8,257 nt of DNA, taken from positions 1 through 8,257 of the forward strand of contig MVZL01000049.1 of assembly GCA_002068375.1 (NCBI GenBank). Direction: 5' to 3'. Shown here in pieces: positions 5,100 to 8,257 of this stretch; the first letter of the stretch is position 1, and every line of letters starts with the position of its first letter. This DNA comes from Tenericutes bacterium ADurb.BinA155 (lineage in GTDB: Bacteria; Bacillota_I; Bacilli_A; RFN20; CAG-826). The notes below the pieces were generated by a model that ran no database searches, was not told the DNA's origin, and worked only from the letters and a program-made list of their open reading frames with translations. The position numbers were made by a program, and so were the translations under genes.

Positions 5100-8000
5100 A
5101 TGGCAGAAATCAAAAAGACGTTCCAGTCCGTCGACGGCAACACCGCGGCGGCAATGGAAAGCTACTACTTCACTGAAGTAGCGGCCATTTACCCGATCAC
5201 TCCGAGCTCCCCGATGGCGGAACTCGTCGACGTGATGGCCTCCAAAGGACAAAAGAACTTCTTTGGTTCGCCGGTCAAAGTCGTCGAAATGCAGTCCGAA
5301 GCCGGCGCGTCCGGCGCGGTCCACGGCGCCCTCCAGGGCGGCGCGCTTGCGACGACCTATACCGCTTCGCAAGGCTTACTCCTCATGATTCCGAACCTCT
5401 ACAAGTGGTGCGGCGAGCTTCTCCCGGCGGTCCTTCATGTCTCCGCCCGTAGCTTAGCTTCCCGCTCCCTCTCGATCTTCGGCGATCAGGCCGATATCTA
5501 CGCCTGCCGTCAGACCGGGATCACGATGATCTGCAGCAACTCGGTTCAGGAAATCGCCGATTTAGCCCCGATCGCCCACCTTATCGCGATTGAGTGCCAA
5601 GTCCCGGTGATGCACTTCTTCGATGGTTTCCGCACCTCGCACGAAGTCCAGAACGTCGAGTTCGTCGATCCGGAAGAGTGGAAGAAACTCCTTCCGATGG
5701 ACAAAGTCGAAGAATTCCGTAAACGCGCTCTTAACCCGCATGGTCACGCCGTGACTCGCGGCGGCGCGGAAAACGATGATATTTACTTCCAGGCTCGCGA
5801 AGCTCAGAACCTCCACTATGATCACGTGATCGAAGTGGCGGAGAAGTACTTCAAAGAAGCCTCTCGTCTCACTGGACGGGAATATGCTCCGTTCTCCTAC
5901 TTCGGCGCCAAAGATGCCACCAAGATCATCATCGCGATGGGCAGTGGCGTTGAATGTGCTCGCGAAGTCGTCGATGCGTTAACCGCAAAAGGCGAGAAGG
6001 TCGGCGTCTTAAGCGTTCACCTCTATCGTCCGTTCAGCGCGAAGCTTCTCTCCGCCGCCATTCCAGCCTCGGTGAAGAAGATCGCGGTCCTCGATCGCAC
6101 CAAGGAAATGGGTGCGGCGGGCGAACCGCTCTATGAAGATGTCGTGACCGCTCTGACCGCAGTCGGCCGCAAGATTGAGGTCGTTCTCGGTGGCCGTTAT
6201 GGCTTATCGAGCAAAGATACTCAACCCAAGGACATCAAGTCTGTCTATGACTTCCTCGATGCGAAGAAGCAGTGGAATGGTTTCACCGTTGGCATCAACG
6301 ATGACCTGACCCACCTCAACATCCCGCTCGATGAAAGCTTCACCGTCAAACACAATTACACTTCCTGCCTCTTCTATGGCTTAGGAAGCGATGGCACGGT
6401 CTCGGCCAACAAGTCCTCGATTAAGATCATCGGCGACGCGACCCACCAGTATGCTCAGGCTTATTTCCAGTACGATTCCCGCAAGGCTGGCGGTGTCACC
6501 CGTTCGCACTTACGCTTTGGCAAAGAGCCGATTCACTCGACTTACTATGTCAAGAACGCGGACTTCGTCTCCTGCTCGCTTGATACCTACATCTTCCGCT
6601 TCGACATGGTCAATAACCTCAAAGAGGGCGGAACCTTCTTACTTAACACCGACATGGACGATGCGACTTTGGTCAAATCGATGCCGGATCGGATGAAGTA
6701 CCTTTTAGCCACCAAACACGCCAAGATGTACGTCATTAACGCCAACAAGATCGCGGCCGAAATCGGGATGGGCCGTCACACCAACACCACCCTGCAGGCT
6801 TCCTTCTTCAAGCTCAACGAATCCATCATGAAATATGATGAAGCGGTCGCTTGGATGAAGAAATTCGCCTTAAAGTCCTACCAGAAGAAAGGCATGGACA
6901 TCGTCGAGCTGAACTACAAAGCGATCGATGCCGGGGCCGAAGGCCTCCGCGAGATCAAAGTGGATCCGGCTTGGGCGAAGCTCCCCGCTGGCCGTAAACA
7001 CACCGAAGTCGGCGATCCTTACTATGACGAATACGTCAACGTCGTCGGCGAACTCGATGGCGATGATATCCCGACTTCCGAATTCACCAAGTTCGAACTT
7101 CTCGATGGCACGATGGAGAATAACGCCACGTTCACCGAGAAACGGGCCATCGCGGATCAGGTTCCGCAATGGAATCCGCAATACTGCATCGAGTGCAACC
7201 AATGCGCCTTCGTTTGCCCGCACGCCACGATCCGTCCGTTCTTACTGAACGCCGACGAATTAAAGGCCGCGCCGGAAATCGTGAAGGCCGGGGTGAAACC
7301 CGCGGTGGGCGGACCCGCGGTTGCCGGATTACAATTCCGGATCCAAGTCTCGCCGGAAAACTGCGTCGGATGCGGACTCTGCGCTTCCGAATGTATGGCC
7401 AATAAGGCGGCGAAAGCTGCCAACAATGACCACTTCGCCCTCAAGATGGTCGAAGCCAAGTCTCAATTCGCCCAAGAAGAAGGGGCCAATTACCTTTATA
7501 AGCACGTCGCTTATAAGAGCGATAAGTTCCCGACCAATACCGTGAAAGGCGTGGGCTTCTTAATGCCGTACATGGAGATCTCGGGCTCCTGCGCGGGCTG
7601 CGGCGAAACGCCGTACTACCGCCTCGTGAGCCAACTCTTCGGCAAAGACATGCTCGTCGCTAACGCGACCGGCTGCTCCTCGATTTATTGCGGCTCGACC
7701 CCGCTTACTCCGTTCGTCTCCGATAAGGATGGGAATGGCGTTGCTTGGGCCAACAGCTTATTCGAGGATAACGCCGAATACGGTTATGGCATGCGGATCG
7801 CGACCGACTACAAGATGCTGAACATCGTTCGGATCTTGAAAGCGGCTGAAGCGGCCGATGATGTCGAGCCGGAACTCAAAGCTCTCATCGAAAAGTACCT
7901 TGCGAACATCAAAGCCCGCGAAGTCGTCCGGGGCATCGTCCCTGAACTGATGGAAGGGGTCGAGAAGAGCAAGAACGTCGCGATCAAGGAACTTCGCAAT

Positions 8001-8257
8001 TACTACCGCGATCTGATCGATAAATCGGTCTGGATCATCGGCGGCGATGGCTGGAGCTACGATATCGGCTACGGCGGACTCGATCACGTTCTCGCGAGCG
8101 AAGGCGATGTCAACGTCTTAGTTCTCGATACCGAGGTCTATTCCAATACCGGCGGCCAGGCCAGCAAGTCCTCGCAGACCGGCTCAATCAATAAGTTCAC
8201 CGCTTCCGGCAAGAAGGAAGCGAAGAAGAACCTCGCCCTCATGGCGATGTCCTACAA
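5100..8257 (+). CDS. nifJ: Pyruvate:ferredoxin oxidoreductase, 3' end missing
   Basis: This cytoplasmic enzyme converts pyruvate and CoA to acetyl-CoA and CO2 while reducing ferredoxin. The visible 1052 residues follow the one-chain order. The N-terminal pyruvate/TPP domain has Y-P-I-T-P-S-S and M-Q-S-E-A-G (Glu67). Next come the central transketolase C-like and gamma-type regions. A two-cluster ferredoxin insert has C696-x2-C699-x2-C702-x3-C706-P and C755-x2-C758-x2-C761-x3-C765. The TPP-binding domain has C831, C834 and C859 for the proximal 4Fe-4S cluster, G-D-G at 982-984 and S-N-T-G-G around Asn1016. Family members have about 1170-1190 residues, so roughly 120-140 residues are outside the window, including the expected fourth proximal Cys. 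No stop occurs up to the right edge. ATG 5100 is supported by AAGGAG at 5082-5087, though the 12-nt gap is long. Oddities: Met766 follows the second cluster where Pro is usual, and an extra Cys864 sits near the proximal cluster. Confidence 0.97.
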   Translation, partial: MAEIKKTFQSVDGNTAAAMESYYFTEVAAIYPITPSSPMAELVDVMASKGQKNFFGSPVKVVEMQSEAGASGAVHGALQGGALATTYTASQGLLLMIPNLYKWCGELLPAVLHVSARSLASRSLSIFGDQADIYACRQTGITMICSNSVQEIADLAPIAHLIAIECQVPVMHFFDGFRTSHEVQNVEFVDPEEWKKLLPMDKVEEFRKRALNPHGHAVTRGGAENDDIYFQAREAQNLHYDHVIEVAEKYFKEASRLTGREYAPFSYFGAKDATKIIIAMGSGVECAREVVDALTAKGEKVGVLSVHLYRPFSAKLLSAAIPASVKKIAVLDRTKEMGAAGEPLYEDVVTALTAVGRKIEVVLGGRYGLSSKDTQPKDIKSVYDFLDAKKQWNGFTVGINDDLTHLNIPLDESFTVKHNYTSCLFYGLGSDGTVSANKSSIKIIGDATHQYAQAYFQYDSRKAGGVTRSHLRFGKEPIHSTYYVKNADFVSCSLDTYIFRFDMVNNLKEGGTFLLNTDMDDATLVKSMPDRMKYLLATKHAKMYVINANKIAAEIGMGRHTNTTLQASFFKLNESIMKYDEAVAWMKKFALKSYQKKGMDIVELNYKAIDAGAEGLREIKVDPAWAKLPAGRKHTEVGDPYYDEYVNVVGELDGDDIPTSEFTKFELLDGTMENNATFTEKRAIADQVPQWNPQYCIECNQCAFVCPHATIRPFLLNADELKAAPEIVKAGVKPAVGGPAVAGLQFRIQVSPENCVGCGLCASECMANKAAKAANNDHFALKMVEAKSQFAQEEGANYLYKHVAYKSDKFPTNTVKGVGFLMPYMEISGSCAGCGETPYYRLVSQLFGKDMLVANATGCSSIYCGSTPLTPFVSDKDGNGVAWANSLFEDNAEYGYGMRIATDYKMLNIVRILKAAEAADDVEPELKALIEKYLANIKAREVVRGIVPELMEGVEKSKNVAIKELRNYYRDLIDKSVWIIGGDGWSYDIGYGGLDHVLASEGDVNVLVLDTEVYSNTGGQASKSSQTGSINKFTASGKKEAKKNLALMAMSY

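Noticed and set aside
6870..7223. Minus-strand open frames inside nifJ
   Set aside because: The conserved enzyme is encoded on the + strand throughout; the reverse frames show no recognisable domains.

Overview
The window looks like ordinary chromosome from an anaerobic, Gram-positive-type bacterium, most likely an uncultured member of the Bacillota (Bacilli/Erysipelotrichia/Mollicutes-like). The evidence is a one-chain pyruvate:ferredoxin oxidoreductase, two lipoproteins with classical lipoboxes, sigma-A-type promoters with 17-nt spacers, hairpin-plus-U-tract terminators and sites resembling CcpA operators. Base composition is moderately GC-rich by eye. TGA behaves as a stop, so the code appears standard. 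The assignment to a lineage is an inference; no rRNA is present.

Layout, all genes on the + strand. Positions 2-463: the C-terminal part of a staphylococcal-nuclease-family protein, cut by the left edge. Positions 505-1002: a small zinc-ribbon protein with two membrane segments; its promoter sits so close to the ATG that the mRNA is probably leaderless. Positions 1085-1160: tRNA-Lys(CUU), with its own promoter and a strong terminator. Positions 1295-3302: a three-gene operon encoding a four-segment membrane protein, a lipoprotein (ATGA overlap) and a small basic protein built from two copies of a helix-turn-helix-like unit. None of the three is recognised, and the operon ends at a clean terminator. 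Positions 3409-4959: a monocistronic, Ser/Thr-linker lipoprotein with an OB-fold-like region and a bacterial Ig-like (Big_2) domain, also with its own terminator. Positions 5100-8257: nifJ, cut by the right edge before the last part of the protein.

nifJ is the only gene with a certain metabolic role: oxidative decarboxylation of pyruvate to acetyl-CoA with reduction of ferredoxin. The lipoproteins and membrane proteins point to a cell-surface theme but do not show a defined pathway. Most of the interest is in regulation and translation starts. A perfect 17-bp inverted repeat lies over the nifJ promoter, and another lies over the lipoprotein promoter. A full match to the Bacillus cre consensus lies inside the operon promoter. 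The start sites range from leaderless, to a very short leader, to coupled, to Shine-Dalgarno sequences set 12-13 nt upstream.

The strongest candidate for something undescribed is the 1295-3302 operon. It is a candidate only: nothing in the sequence gives it a function.
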